Shown in pieces: positions 45,627 to 56,140 of a stretch of 64,000 nucleotides of DNA; positions within the stretch are counted from its first letter, which is position 1, and every line of letters begins with the position of its first letter. The stretch covers positions 102,578,448-102,642,447 of the forward strand of contig NC_084835.1 in the NCBI RefSeq assembly GCF_033115175.1, in the 5' to 3' direction. The position numbers were made by a program, and so were the translations under genes. The DNA comes from Lepus europaeus. Its lineage: Eukaryota > Chordata > Mammalia > Lagomorpha > Leporidae. The notes under the pieces were generated by a model that was not told the origin of the DNA, did no database searches, and was given only the letters and a program-made list of their open reading frames with translations.

Positions 45627-46225
45627 TTATAGAAATTTAGCTTTTAATTTTATTTTTCCATGAACATTTTGATTTGCCCTCATACATTTTTCAAAGTTTT
45701 CTTAGTCCTAGTATACAGACTTCAGATTTTAGAGCAGAAATATGTATGTACAAATGTGTACATGTTTTATACTTATTTATATATGAGCATATATGAAAAC
45801 ATAAAACTCAATAATATATATTTAAATATATATTTGCATACATATTTTTATTGTTTGTTTGTTTAATCTGAAGAAGGTATTCTAGAACTAAAATAACTGG
45901 GAACCCATAGGCCCAGCCCTGTCGATCTAGAGATAGGGAAACCCAGGCCAGAAAGGCGGAACGATTCAATCTGGATCCACTCAGTCAAAAGCAGAAGCCA
46001 CAGAGCGGTCAGTGGCCAGTCTGTGCTCTGCAGGGACTCTGGGTGAGAACAGCAACACAGCAGCTCAGTGACCTCTGGTGTTGGCCTAGGCCAGCAAGGG
46101 GAAGTCAGCAAAGAAAACAGATACCCTGTCCCTTCCTCAAGCCTGCCATGTCACCTGACCATTGCTTGTCTCACATCCCAAAAAGAGGGACTCCTTCACT
46201 AGTGGACGAGCTGCTGGTATGGTAC

Positions 46226-46351
46226 CTGGAGTGAGTGTTTGCTGTCCTCATGCTTTCTCCTCGTGTCTTCAGCTTGTGTTTGGTAGTTATCAAACAACTT
46301 CTGGGCCACATTTCTCAGGGCTGCTGCTCCCGCTTCTCTGGAGGCTTCCAG
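46226..46351 (-). CDS. CCDC68: CCDC68 coding exon 4
   Basis: This exon encodes residues 119-160 (42 whole codons): LEASREAGAAALRNVAQKLF then DNYQTQAEDTRRKHEDSKHS and LQ. The conserved signature REAGAAALRNVAQ sits at the exon start. The acceptor is GTTTCCTAG and the donor CTCCAG/GTACCA. Confidence 0.97.
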
Positions 46352-47065
46352 CTAGGAAACAAAGTCACCCTTCAAAGAACTCCATGTGCCCAACAGCTAA
46401 TCCACTTACATGCAAGCCTTTCACTACTGACACCCACAAAAGTACTGTGTCTTCATGAAAGAGAAATGGGCCAAGGTTGGAGCATTAAGGGCAAAGAGCT
46501 GAAGTGTCACAGACTCTTTTAAAATTAAATATAAAGAAATAATCCAGGATGGCTGCAAAGATTTGCCTTCCTGGACATTCACTGCATTAAGTAGACCCCA
46601 AAAAGGAGAATGTGAAGCCTTCAATAATAGATTAAACAAATGATGAGACATTTAACTGTGAAGGCTACAGTTAGTACTCAGTAAATACATAAGCAGTTTT
46701 GAAAATTTATTGTGATAAGAACACTTGACGTGAGATGTACTCTTTTAACAAACGTGCAAGTGTACCACAGGGTATTATTAACTACAGCACAATGCTGTGC
46801 TCTAGACCTCTGGGACATATTAGCATAAATGAATCTCAATCCATCGAAACCTTTGGAAGATTACCCCAAGGATGACAGTAGTCTCCAAAACGACAAAAAA
46901 GCGAGATTCAATGTCTGAAACCTAAACATGCTTCTGCACGTATATGAGAACCCACAGGTGAGTGTGGATGCTTCTCTGTCTTTACAAACCCAAGAATTCC
47001 ACAGCTATCTTCTTAGCTCAAAGGCTCAAAATACAAACTGTGGCATTTCTCCTTAACAGTCCTAC
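46352..47065 (-). other. CCDC68: CCDC68 intron 3-4
   Basis: Intron of 714 bp between phase-0 exons, with no repeat or alternative exon recognised. Confidence 0.7.
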
Positions 47066-47206
47066 CTTGATTTTCAATATTTCATTCTCCTTGTTCATCT
47101 GTAAAAGCTGCAGATCTTTTCTTTTCACCTTTTCCCTGAGTAAATCCGAACCGCAACAGGTGGGGTCCGTTTCAGAATCAGAGCCATTTTGAATGTTTTC
47201 TTGGTG
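47066..47206 (-). CDS. CCDC68: CCDC68 coding exon 3
   Basis: This exon encodes residues 72-118 (47 whole codons): HQENIQNGSDSETDPTCCGS then DLLREKVKRKDLQLLQMNKE and NEILKIK. It begins with an acidic, Ser-rich linker containing a CC pair and passes into the start of the coiled coil. KDLQLLQMNKENEILKIK matches the known CCDC68 pattern. The acceptor is GTTTGTTTCAG and the donor ATCAAG/GTAGGA. Confidence 0.97.
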
Positions 47207-48679
47207 CTGAAACAAACACAGAAATCACAGACCCAACGGTTCCTGCCCTCTACACAACAACAGGTATCACTCAGTCCCACAAATATCAAAGCAGATTCAG
47301 GTCAGTACAAGCAGAATAAATCTTTGGAATTTCAAATATCAATGGGGAATTCAAGAGGAAGCAGCTGGCAGCTTGCCTCTGTCTTTGCTCAAATTTGCAC
47401 AGATTCTTGTTATTAAAAGTGATAGAACTACCTCTTTTATATTTCCTACAGTTTCAAACATATTGCTAAAAGTTTCTAGGTGGAAAATAATATTCACAAG
47501 GCCAAGGTTTTTTAAAAAGAAAAAACAAAGTTATGAACATAAATACATTTGATCTTTATTAAATTACAGACTAATAGCATCAGGCCTAACAGTTGCAATA
47601 TATGATACTCAATGTTAAATGATGCTTCTCCATAATCACCTCATACTACATTTCCAATCAGAGCTATCAGAACTATTACTGCCCATATAAGTCTATATAA
47701 ACTCAAGCTCATTGAAAATATACCTGGAGTACTAATTTCATCTGAAATCATGGACATATGTAGGTGGAAAGGACTATTAGAAACCATCTAAATTAATCCA
47801 TCCATTTTACAGATATGGAAACTGAGGACCAGTGCCCAAGATAATGCAGCAAGTGAAAAATCTCCTGGCCCTGGATGTATTGTCCATCTGTAATTTTCGC
47901 TCGTTCCATTTATTCCCTAGTAGAGAAATGATGATGCGATCACACATACCCTGCGATTACAGCAGCAACTTCTATTTGTTAAGCACCTGTCATGTTCTAG
48001 GTCAAAAACACTCCAAACACTAGAAGGAATTATGTTCTTCATACAGATGATGAGTTTGGAGATGAGAGAGTTTAGTAAGACCAAGGTTATACCTAAAATA
48101 ACTGCCAGAACAAGAATGAGAATCCAAGTGTGCTAAACTTTAGTTCTCTGCACTGCAGTAGCCTGACTACACTTATAGACATGGAAAATGAAAGGAACAG
48201 AGTGCCTGCAGATAGCATCCTCTCTCGTCGTAACTCTGCCACGGTCTTGTTTTATATGGTTCAGACCCCTATGCATAGTGTCTCTCCCCACTGACAGTAG
48301 GGACTTTCTTGTTTTAACTTGTTAAAGGACTCTTGCAGAAGGGAGTTACTGGCCATGATAGATGATGACAAAGGTCCTGGAACAGGGCTTCTAGAACTTC
48401 CCTATGAAGGAGTTGGTGGGAGGTCTGGTTGGAAATGTACATTCTGCTGCAGGAGTTCCAGGATGGAGGCTTGCAGTTGCTTTTCTAACAAGCTCCCACG
48501 GATACTGATGCTGATAATCCTGGGACTGCAGCTACACCTTGAGAGTAGCAAGGCAAGGTCATGATCGTGAAATCCCTATTAGGCCAGGGGGCTGCTGTTT
48601 TGGTGTGAGGTTGGTTTGCTGACCTTCCATGGTTTGAGGTGCCTTAGACAGGCACTTAGCAGATTTTTGTCCCGATCTC

Positions 48680-49510
48680 AAAGAAGCTTCCCTATCAGGG
48701 CCACCAACAATCCACACATCGCCATGTCCAGGAGTTAGTCCTCACTTGACTTAACCCATGGACAACATTTGACAGAGCGGCCTGCCATCCATCCTGGAAC
48801 CCTTTGCTCACTTGCTCTCAGTGGCTTCCTTCCTTCCTACTCTTCTTCCTGACTCACCAACCCCTCTTCTCAGCTTTCTGGCTTGGTTCTTCTGAACACC
48901 AAGACACCAGAAAACTCAAGACAGTCTTTGCATCATTTCTCTTTTGTTTTTAAAAATATTTGTGTATTTATTTGAGAGAGAGAGAGTGACTGTCGGGAGA
49001 GACAGAGAGAGATCTTCCATCTGCTGGTTCACTCCCCAAATGCCAGAACTAAAACAGACCGAAGCTAGGACATGAATTCCCTCCAGGTCTCCTATGGAGG
49101 TGGCAAGAAGCCAAGGACTTCAATCATCATTTGCTGCCTCCCAGGTGCATTAGCAAAAAGCTGGATTAGAAGCATGGAATAGCCGGGACTGGAATGAGGT
49201 GCTCTAATAAGGGATGCAGGAATCCCAAGAAGTGGCTCAATCCACTGCTCCGCAATGCCTATCCCTTATCTCTCTTTTCTTTCAACACTTGAATGGTAAT
49301 TCCTTCCAATTTCAGAATTTTAAATACCGTCCATGAAACACCCAGAAATATCCACCCAGTAACTATGACCTTGTAGCCCTGACCTTTACTGTCAACTCCA
49401 AACTTCTGTGTTCAGCCACCTATTTCTTGAAAGTCTAATAGATAACTCAAAATAGCCCAAACTGAACATTTATTCTTCTCCATCATTCCCAAACATAGCT
49501 TTTCCCCCAC
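48680..49510 (+). repeat. LINE-2 remnant split by a SINE
   Basis: On the right of the SINE, AATTTTAAATACCGTCCATG, CTGACCTTTACTGTCAACTC, CAGCCACCTATTTCTTGAAA and ATAGCCCAAACTGAACATTT follow the order of the L2 3' part. The left portion is less certain. Confidence 0.5.
48945..49265 (-). repeat. Lagomorph tRNA-SINE, reverse orientation
   Basis: Tail complement TGTGTATTTATTTGAGAGAG, GATCTTCCATCTGCTGGTTC, CTGGATTAGAAGCATGGAAT and the head complement CTCAATCCACTGCTCCGCAA. Older copy inside an L2 remnant. Confidence 0.85.
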
Positions 49511-49724
49511 AATTTCATAGAACTTAATTTAAGAAAATAAGTGAAGCTAATTGTGGTAGCTTGGGAGGTTGAGGATGAAAGGGGAGCAAGTTTATGCACC
49601 AGACACTGTGTTCTGGTGTAGCCTGGCCTCACCGTGTAGCGGATAACACTGATGACTTACACTTGGCTCAGATGAAGATGAACCTCACATAACCCAGACA
49701 AGTCAAAATGCAGATCTTGAGACC

Positions 49725-49953
49725 TTAGGTATATGAGATTATTTCAAGAAGTTCATGGAAAATGAAATAAAAAGATAAGTTTATTTTGGTGCAATATAAA
49801 TTTGAAATCAATGCATACAAGTAGTCTTCAAAAGACTCATAGAAATACATAATATGCAACTAGTTTGTATGCATTTCAAAATTGTTTTGCACCAAAATAA
49901 AATCTAATCTTTTAAGCCCATCTTTCCATGTCCATCTTGAAGTACCTTCACTT
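49725..49953. repeat. Palindromic mariner-type element, copy 1
   Basis: The left arm AGAAGTTCATGGAAAATGAA and the next block GATAAGTTTATTTTGGTGCA are mirrored on the right by TGCACCAAAATAAAATCTAATC and CATCTTTCCATGTCCATCTTG. Almost the whole element folds into one hairpin. It resembles MARNA-type mariner remnants (from memory). Confidence 0.65.
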
Positions 49954-50362
49954 AAGGCTAGTCTTAGGTATGGAATTGCATTTAAGTTTGTTGACTGCCT
50001 GGCAAGGCCCTCACGTAACTCAGGCCTAACTTCAACAGAGTGTCCCTTGGAAACGTTTTCCCTTACTGGGAAACATGGCTGCCATGTATCCTGGCTGGGC
50101 CAACATCTTCCCATACACTTTAGATAAGTAATTTAATATTCAAGTAAGGTCTTATCACCGAAACTGATTCTACTATTGATGTCCGTGAAAACACATTTCA
50201 CACATATGGCAATTAACATCTTTAGATAGGTGCAAAATACTCTATCATTTATTGTTTAAAGCTTTGAAGAGAATAATAATTACCAAAAAGTTACTTAAAA
50301 GAGGCCTATATGGTTTTATGCTAATTTTCAAAAATACAGGACAATTTTGATAAGTTTATTAC

Positions 50363-50449
50363 CTTTGCATTTAGTTTGTGATTTGTACTGCTAGGTCCTA
50401 CTTCATTTTTAAACATTTGATTCCGGATCTTTTCCAGAGTACTTCGAAT
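50363..50449 (-). CDS. CCDC68: CCDC68 coding exon 2
   Basis: This exon encodes residues 43-71 (29 whole codons): IRSTLEKIRNQMFKNEVGPS then STNHKLNAK. IRSTLEKIRNQMFK continues the short N-terminal helix begun in exon 1. The acceptor is TCCCTCTAG and the donor GCAAAG/GTAATA. Confidence 0.96.
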
Positions 50450-50784
50450 CTAGAGGGAAAAATCATTTTTTCAAAGTCATTTAATACCAAATGCTATCTG
50501 TCTGTATATCAGCTATAGAGTACTTGTTTTATCTATAAACTAAAACATATATTCTCATGTCAGATATAAATAACTGCAGTAAACTCAAACTTGCATTTCG
50601 GCTGATATTGCTTAGACTGCTGAAAATAAGCATTTGGTCTTTATAACTCTTCAAAAAAACCCCTAAAATATAATCACTTAAATTTATATTATGCTACAAG
50701 ATAATTATCATTGAGTAATTAGAACTTAATGCAATGTATTTAGTTCTATTTTTCTATACATATATATATAGTAATTTAGTACTA

Positions 50785-50920
50785 AATTACTGTTTAGTAA
50801 TTACAATAAAACAATTACTATTTAGTAATCACTACAAAATAATTACAATCTAGTAATTACTACAAAATAATTACTAATTAGTAATTACTACAAAATAATT
50901 ATTATTAAGTACTACAGAAT
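50785..50920. repeat. 28-bp AT-rich minisatellite, about 5 copies
   Basis: Four exact-length 28-bp units (50785-50812, 50813-50840, 50841-50868, 50869-50896) and a 24-bp shortened fifth. A typical unit starts AATTACTAATTAGTAATTAC and ends TACAAAAT. Each unit contains an inverted AATTACTA/TAGTAATT pair. A (TA)n lies just to the left. Confidence 0.9.
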
Positions 50921-51534
50921 AATTAATAATAGGAGATCATACACATTTTTGCATGTAACATATGCCCTATGTCTTGACTGACCGATGGAAGGCACTCATA
51001 GATGATTTAATTAACTGACCTAAACAAGTTATGAATGATCAATGTCAGAATTTATCCATCTGTTCCAAGAAACAGTTAATATGAATACAAACTTTTGTCA
51101 GCCCTATCATCTCGGATTCTCTTAGGACTTCAGACTTTTAATGAAGTAACAGCAATAGCTACCCGAGCTGTGAAAAGGGGCAAGGTGACGCTCAGCAGGA
51201 AACATAAACATCTACTTAAGAACACAGTGTCAGCCCTCATGAAACAAGTAGGGAACATTATAAAACAGTAGGAAATCCAGTACTGAATGGTGTGGCACAA
51301 ATTAAGTGCTGATAGGTGTTTTGAACCCTCCTGAACCATTATTCAGTTTTACTAAGGGAAGAAAATCATTTTACTCCAAGTGTAAAACAGTTTCATCTCC
51401 TCAAGAGAAATGACTAAGCATGTGTTTAACTCTCAGCTATCAAGATGGTTCTTGTCCAGACTCGGTGTATTCCTTTTCATATGCTCTACGGAGAGGGAGG
51501 CAAAGTCCACCAATGGATTTCAGGATTTATCTTC

Positions 51535-51573
51535 TTTAAAATGTATTTAAAGGCAGACACACACACATACACA

Positions 51574-51609
<36 letters not shown>

Positions 51610-51870
51610 TACAAAGGGAGGAGGGAGAGAGAGACAGAGAGAGAATCTTCCATCTGCTAGTTCACTCCCCAAATGCCCACAACAGCTGAGGCTGAGTGAG
51701 GTCAAAACCAGGAGCCAGGAGCTCCACCTGAGCGTCCCACATGCATGGCAGCATGTGCATTAGCAGGAAGCTAGACGGGAAGCAGAGCTGGGACTCGCAC
51801 CAGGCACTCATGTATGGGACGAAGGTGTCCTGAGCTGTGCTTAACCCATTGTGTCATAAGACCTTCCCCT
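51535..51870 (-). repeat. Lagomorph tRNA-SINE next to the CCDC68 start exon
   Basis: Tail complement, then a (CA)/(GA) tract of about 90 bp (51557-51650), GAATCTTCCATCTGCTAGTT, AACCAGGAGCCAGGAGCTCC and the head complement TAACCCATTGTGTCATAAG. It ends 46 bp from the donor of the start-codon exon. Confidence 0.85.
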
Positions 51871-51916
51871 AGAATTTATCTCAAACACTCACATCATGCT
51901 AGTGGAGCTCACATAC

Positions 51917-52042
51917 CTTTTTCACATATTCAGTTTCTTCAATAATGTGAGCTGATGTGGAATCATACAAGGCAGAATTCTCTTCTGTCTTACCCCTTGC
52001 AGGAACTTCTGTGGTCACTGTGGTCACTGTAACTGTTGTCAT
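51917..52042 (-). CDS. CCDC68: CCDC68 coding exon 1 (start codon)
   Basis: CCDC68 is a coiled-coil protein of the mother-centriole subdistal appendage, involved in microtubule anchoring (family knowledge). The exon extends to 52050. The acceptor GCCAG is followed by GATTCACA and the ATG at 52042-52040. It encodes residues 1-42: MTTVTVTTVTTEVPARGKTE then ENSALYDSTSAHIIEETEYV and KK. The block SAHIIEETEYVKK matches the known N-terminus. The human protein, as I recall it, is 335 residues and starts MTTVTVTTEI. Here a tandem 9-bp duplication (TGACCACAG repeated) adds Thr-Val-Thr, which explains the 338 residues. The donor AAAAAG/GTATGT is good. No earlier in-frame ATG is present in this exon. Confidence 0.96.
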
Positions 52043-52250
52043 TGTGAATCCTGGCATTAGGAAAACATAAATCCATTAAGTAGAACAGACTTTTTTATTA
52101 CATGATTACATGATTGTATGGTTCATAAACTTAAAGAAGTTATTACTGAAACCAAATACACTAGCAAAATTATAAATCACTAGTGTATATTCATATATTC
52201 AGGAATCAATTTAATTTAAAAGTGATAGCACCTGAAACCATCATTATTTA

Positions 52251-52577
52251 ATTTTTTTTTTTGACAGGCAGAGTTAGACAGTGAGCGAGAGAGACAGAAA
52301 GAAAGGTCTTCCTTCCATTGGTTCACCCCTCAAATGGCTGCCACTGGCCCGCACACTGTGTCAATCCGAAGCCAGGAGCCAGGTGCTTCCTCCTGGTCTC
52401 CCATGTGGGTACAGGCCCAAGGACCTGCGCCATCCTCCACTGCCTTCCTGGGCCACAGCAGAGAGCTGGACTGGAAGAGCAGCAACCGGGACAGAATCCA
52501 GCGCCCCGACCAGGACTAGAACCTGGTGTGCTGGCGCCACAAGCAGAGGATTAGCCTAGTGAGCCACGGCACTGGCC
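52251..52577 (-). mobile_element. C-SINE, reverse orientation
   Basis: T-rich tail complement, TGACAGGCAGAGTTAGACAG, GTCTTCCTTCCATTGGTTCA, and head complement AGTGAGCCACGGCACTGGCC. The flanks (CATTATTTAATTTT and CATTAATTAAATTTT) are similar but not exact, so the target-site duplication is imperfect. Confidence 0.92.
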
Positions 52578-52964
52578 CATTAATTAAATTTTGAAAATTA
52601 AATAATCCAAGAAAGAAAAATGTGAGATTCCTCTTTTTATTTAGCATCATCTTAGTAAAACTTCAAGGAACTTTTTTATAGATTTCCTGCTAATAAATTC
52701 AAAAGGATTACTAAAATTCACAAGCTTATATTTTGCAACTCCTTCTGAAATCATGTATCGAAGCAATAATCATGAACCAAGGTTAAAAACATTAGGTGAA
52801 AGTTTAATGAAAACACATTATCTGAGAGAGTTCACTAATCAATCTTAACACAACTAAAAGTGACCATTAATTGTCTAAAGAAACACATGACCATTAAAAT
52901 ATGAATGTTGTTTGGATCCTGACTTAAACAATTATCTCTGAGGCTAGAAAAGAGCTGGTGATAA

Positions 52965-53564
52965 GAGTGTCAAATTGTTAAGTCAACAACAGGAGTCACT
53001 GTGTACTTACATCTCATGTGGGATCTATCCTTAATGTGTTGTCCAATGTGAAGTGATGCTATAACTAGTACTGAAACAGTATTTTTACACTTTGTGTTTT
53101 TGTGTTGGTGCAAACCGATGAAATCTTTACTTAGTATATACTGAATTGATCTTCCGTTTATAAAGATAATTGAAAATGAAATAAAAACTTGGTTTTAAAT
53201 TGGAAATTGCATAGAAAATTAATCAATTTTTAAAAAATATCATGTAGGATCTCTGTCATTAATGTGCTGTACACTGTTATTTAATGCTATAACTAGTACT
53301 CCAACAGTATTTTTTCACTTTGTGTTGCTATGTAGGGGCAAACTGTTGAAATCTTTACTTAATATATGCTAAACTGATCTTCTGTATATAAAGAGAATTG
53401 AAAATGAATGTTGATGTGAATGGAAGGGGAGAGGGAGCGGGAAAGGGGAGGGTTGCGGGTTGGAGGGAAGTTATGGGGGGGGAGCCATTGTAATCCATAC
53501 GCTGTACTTTGGAAATTTATATTCATTAAATAAAAGTTAAAAAAAAAAAGAAAAAAGAGAAAAG
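52965..53564 (+). mobile_element. L1 3' end, 5'-truncated, with 19-bp TSD
   Basis: 600 bp matching the last part of the L1 at 25345-26582, ending in a G-rich block, TTCATTAAATAAAAGTTAAA and an A-rich tail with GA units. The target-site duplication AGAAAAGAGCTGGTGATAA (52946-52964) recurs at 53565-53583 with two differences. A standard target-primed insertion. Confidence 0.92.
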
Positions 53565-53710
53565 AGAAAAGAGCTAATGATAAAGAATTGTTATAGTTTT
53601 GCTAGCCATGGACATTCTTGGAAAAGATCATATCTATTAGCCACACATACCGAAACATTTGCAAGTGAAATGCTAATACATTAAGACCCGCTTTAAAATA
53701 ACGGAGGAGG

Positions 53711-53962
53711 TGGGGATGGCATTTGGCACGGTGGTAAGGATGTTGCTCTCAACCATGCTGGGGTCCCTGGGTTCAAATCCTGGCTTTGCTTCTGATGCCA
53801 GCTTCAGGGTATTGGGTACCTAAGAGGCAGCCTGGTAGCTTAAGGACTTGAGTCCCTGCCACCCACATGGAAGCCCCAAATTGAGTTTCTGGATCCTAGC
53901 TTTGTCCTAGCCCTGTACAGGTTGTCATGGGCATTTGGGGAGTGAAGCAACAGATAGACGAT

Positions 53963-53993
<31 letters not shown>

Positions 53994-54022
53994 CTCTCTC
54001 TCTCTAATAAATAAAAATAAAT
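53711..54022 (+). repeat. Older lagomorph tRNA-SINE
   Basis: Head TGGGGATGGCATTTGGCACG, B-box-like GGGTTCAAATCCTGG, GGGCATTTGGGGAGTGAAGC, a 50-bp CT tract and AAATAAAAATAAATG. Confidence 0.85.
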
Positions 54023-54172
54023 GGGAGAGGAGAAATGGGATTAATATAACTAGAAATAATTTAGCAAAATATAGGTAATTATGGAAGTTAGGTGATCGGA
54101 AGACATGTTCGTTGTACTCCTCTAACTTTTGAAATTTCTATGACAAATAAAGAAGAATTTAAAAATAGTCTA

Positions 54173-54520
54173 CAAGCCGGCACCGCCATAGCTCAATAGG
54201 CTAATCCTCCACCTGTGGCGCTGGCACACGGGGTTCTAGTCCTGGTCGGGGCGCTGGATTCTGTCCCGGTTGCTCCTCTTCCAGTCCAGCTCTCTGCTGT
54301 GGCCTGGGAGTGCAATGGAGGATGGTCCAAGTGCTTGGGCCCTGCACCCCATGGGAGACCAGGAGAAGCACCTGGCTCCTGCCTTCGGATCAGTGCGGTG
54401 CGCTGGCCGCAGCGCACAGGCCACAGCGGCCGTTGGGGGGTGAATCAATGGAAAAGGAAGACCTTTCTCTCTGTCTCTCTCTCTCTCACTGTCCACTCTG
54501 CCTGTCAAAATAAAAAAAAA
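54173..54520 (+). mobile_element. Young full-length C-SINE with 12-bp TSD
   Basis: Head GCCGGCACCGCCATAGCTCA, GGGTTCTAGTCCTGGTCGGG, CT tract and A tail. The target-site duplication AAAAATAGTCTA is at 54161-54172 and 54521-54532. Confidence 0.94.
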
Positions 54521-54532
54521 AAAAATAGTCTA

Positions 54533-55136
54533 TGATAAAAGGTAAGGTAGGACTGTTAGTTTCATTTTAGCAGTAAGGAAGCCAAGAGTGCCACAGTTAT
54601 GTTAACTTACCCCAGATCACAGTAAAACTAGCTGAGCTAAAACTCCAATCTTGTTCTTTTTGATTCCAAGTTGAGGGGTATTTCCATTGCATTAAAGTTG
54701 GCTTCCCTACACAAAAACAACCACAAGAAAAAAAATTGTTTTAATCTAGCAACAACCTATTTTGCTAAAAGACACAAAGAAACTTTTTATTTGGCTGTAT
54801 CACTTTGAAACAGGATAGATTCTGATGATACCACAAGTCCTCATTTATCCTTTAATCTTCAATGAAATTGACGAAGCACACCAAGAATTTTCCACTTTAT
54901 TATAAATTCTCTTAGACAGCCGCTATGTTTCTATAGATTTATGCCCGGCAGCAGCAACCCTGCAAGCCTGCCTGTGTACAGTTAGAGTGGAAGTGCTTCT
55001 CGTTCTCGGCCTCTGGATGTCCTTCCTGGGTTAAGTTCTCGGTCCACAACAACGTTTAAATGCTAGAAGTGAAAGAAACCACGAAGACAGTTTGGAATGT
55101 TCTTGGAAACCAGAAAAAGGGTGGTAAGACCAAGGG
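54533..55136 (-). other. CCDC68: CCDC68 5' intron, mostly unassigned
   Basis: A MIR fragment in - orientation lies at about 54585-54670 (TTAACTTACCCCAGATCACA). The stretch at 54900-55110 is GC-richer and unassigned. Confidence 0.5.
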
Positions 55137-55228
55137 CAGGGGTCAGCAAACCACAGCCTGTGAGCCAATCTGGCTTCCAGCCTGCTGGTGCAGCTTGTGA
55201 GCTAAGAACGGTCTCAATATTTTAAATG

Positions 55229-55252
55229 TATACATATATATATATATATATA
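55229..55252. repeat. (TA)n microsatellite
   Basis: About 11 TA units between the hAT remnant and the tail side of the reverse SINE. Confidence 0.9.
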
Positions 55253-55253
55253 T

Positions 55254-55510
55254 TGTTTTTTGAAAGGCAGAGTAATAATGAGATAAAAAGAGCATTAACT
55301 TCCATCCACTGATTCACTCTCCAAATGCCCACCAGGTCTCCCATGAGGGTGGCAGGGACCCAAGTACTTGAGCCAGCATCTGCTGCCTCCCAAGATGTGC
55401 ATTAGTTGGAAGTTGGATTGGGAACAGAGGTAGGACCCCAGCCCAGGCCTTCTGATATATGAGTCTCCCAAGAAGCAGCTTAACTTGGTGCACTACAATG
55501 CCTGCCCCAG
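55254..55510 (-). repeat. Older lagomorph tRNA-SINE, reverse orientation
   Basis: TTTTTTGAAAGGCAGAGTAA, CTTCCATCCACTGATTCACT, GGTGGCAGGGACCCAAGTAC, GTGCATTAGTTGGAAGTTGG and the head complement TTAACTTGGTGCACTACAAT. Confidence 0.8.
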
Positions 55511-55916
55511 TTCTGACACTTTTGAATGGTTGAAGGAAAAAAAAAATCAAAAGAATAACATTTCATCAGCTGTGCTGAAAATGCAGTGTTTTGTCAAGTT
55601 TTGCTTTAAATCATTGTCAAACAAATTGTTAAGAATGATGCATTACAATAGCTTGAATGGTCTGTGACTATTTTAAAGTTTACCGCATATGAATGAAAAA
55701 AATTTTAAATTTTTAAAAAACAGTTTGTTGTTTGGATTAAGCTAAAAACCAAGATTTTCCTTTTGGTAGACATTTTTACCTTAAAAAAACAAACACAGTG
55801 TGTTTACCTTCTTTGGTTACTGGGTCAAGAAAAACTGTAAAATCATATTTATAAGGTAACTGGAATTATTTGAATATTAATTAAAATTAAATAATGAGGA
55901 AAAATTATGTGAAGCT

Positions 55917-56140
55917 CAAATACTAAGGAACTTAAAGGAGTTCCTGGATAATGGAATTAAAGGATAAGTTTAGTTTGATGCAAAAAAATTTTTGAAATCC
56001 ATGCATTCAAGAGATCTTAAAAATTGTGAAAAATTAGTATTATGAAAAAATTATTCATGGATTTCAAAACTCCTTTGCACAAAAATAAACTAATCTTTGA
56101 GTCCATTTTCCTATGAACCTTCTAAAGTATCCTCATATAG
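55917..56140. repeat. Palindromic mariner-type element, copy 2
   Basis: GGAATTAAAGGATAAGTTTA and TGAAATCCATGCATTCAAGA on the left mirror CATGGATTTCAAAACTCCTT and AAATAAACTAATCTTTGAGT on the right. It is homologous to the element at 49725-49953. Confidence 0.65.

Larger units (their letters stand above)
47207..50362 (-). other. CCDC68: CCDC68 intron 2-3
   Basis: Intron of 3.2 kb. MIR-type remnants in - orientation lie at about 47745-47860 (CCATTTTACAGATATGGAAA) and 47960-48175. A MER5-like fragment in - orientation lies at about 48455-48560 (ACAAGCTCCCACGGATACTG). L2, SINE and palindromic-element entries are listed separately. Confidence 0.65.
50450..51916 (-). other. CCDC68: CCDC68 intron 1-2 (between coding exons)
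   Basis: Intron of 1.5 kb, AT-rich, with the 28-bp minisatellite at 50785-50920 and a reverse SINE at 51535-51870. Nothing else was recognised. Confidence 0.7.
55137..55690. repeat. hAT-type DNA transposon remnant split by a SINE
   Basis: AGGGGTCAGCAAACCACAGC and GAGCCAATCTGGCTTCCAGC ... GTGAGCTAAGAACGGTCTCA are the familiar left blocks of a common mammalian non-autonomous hAT element. The sequence continues after the SINE at about 55511. Confidence 0.55.

Noticed and set aside
50785..50920. Regular 28-bp repeats as a possible CRISPR array
   Set aside because: Units are directly tandem without spacers, AT-rich, and lie in a mammalian intron. It is a minisatellite.
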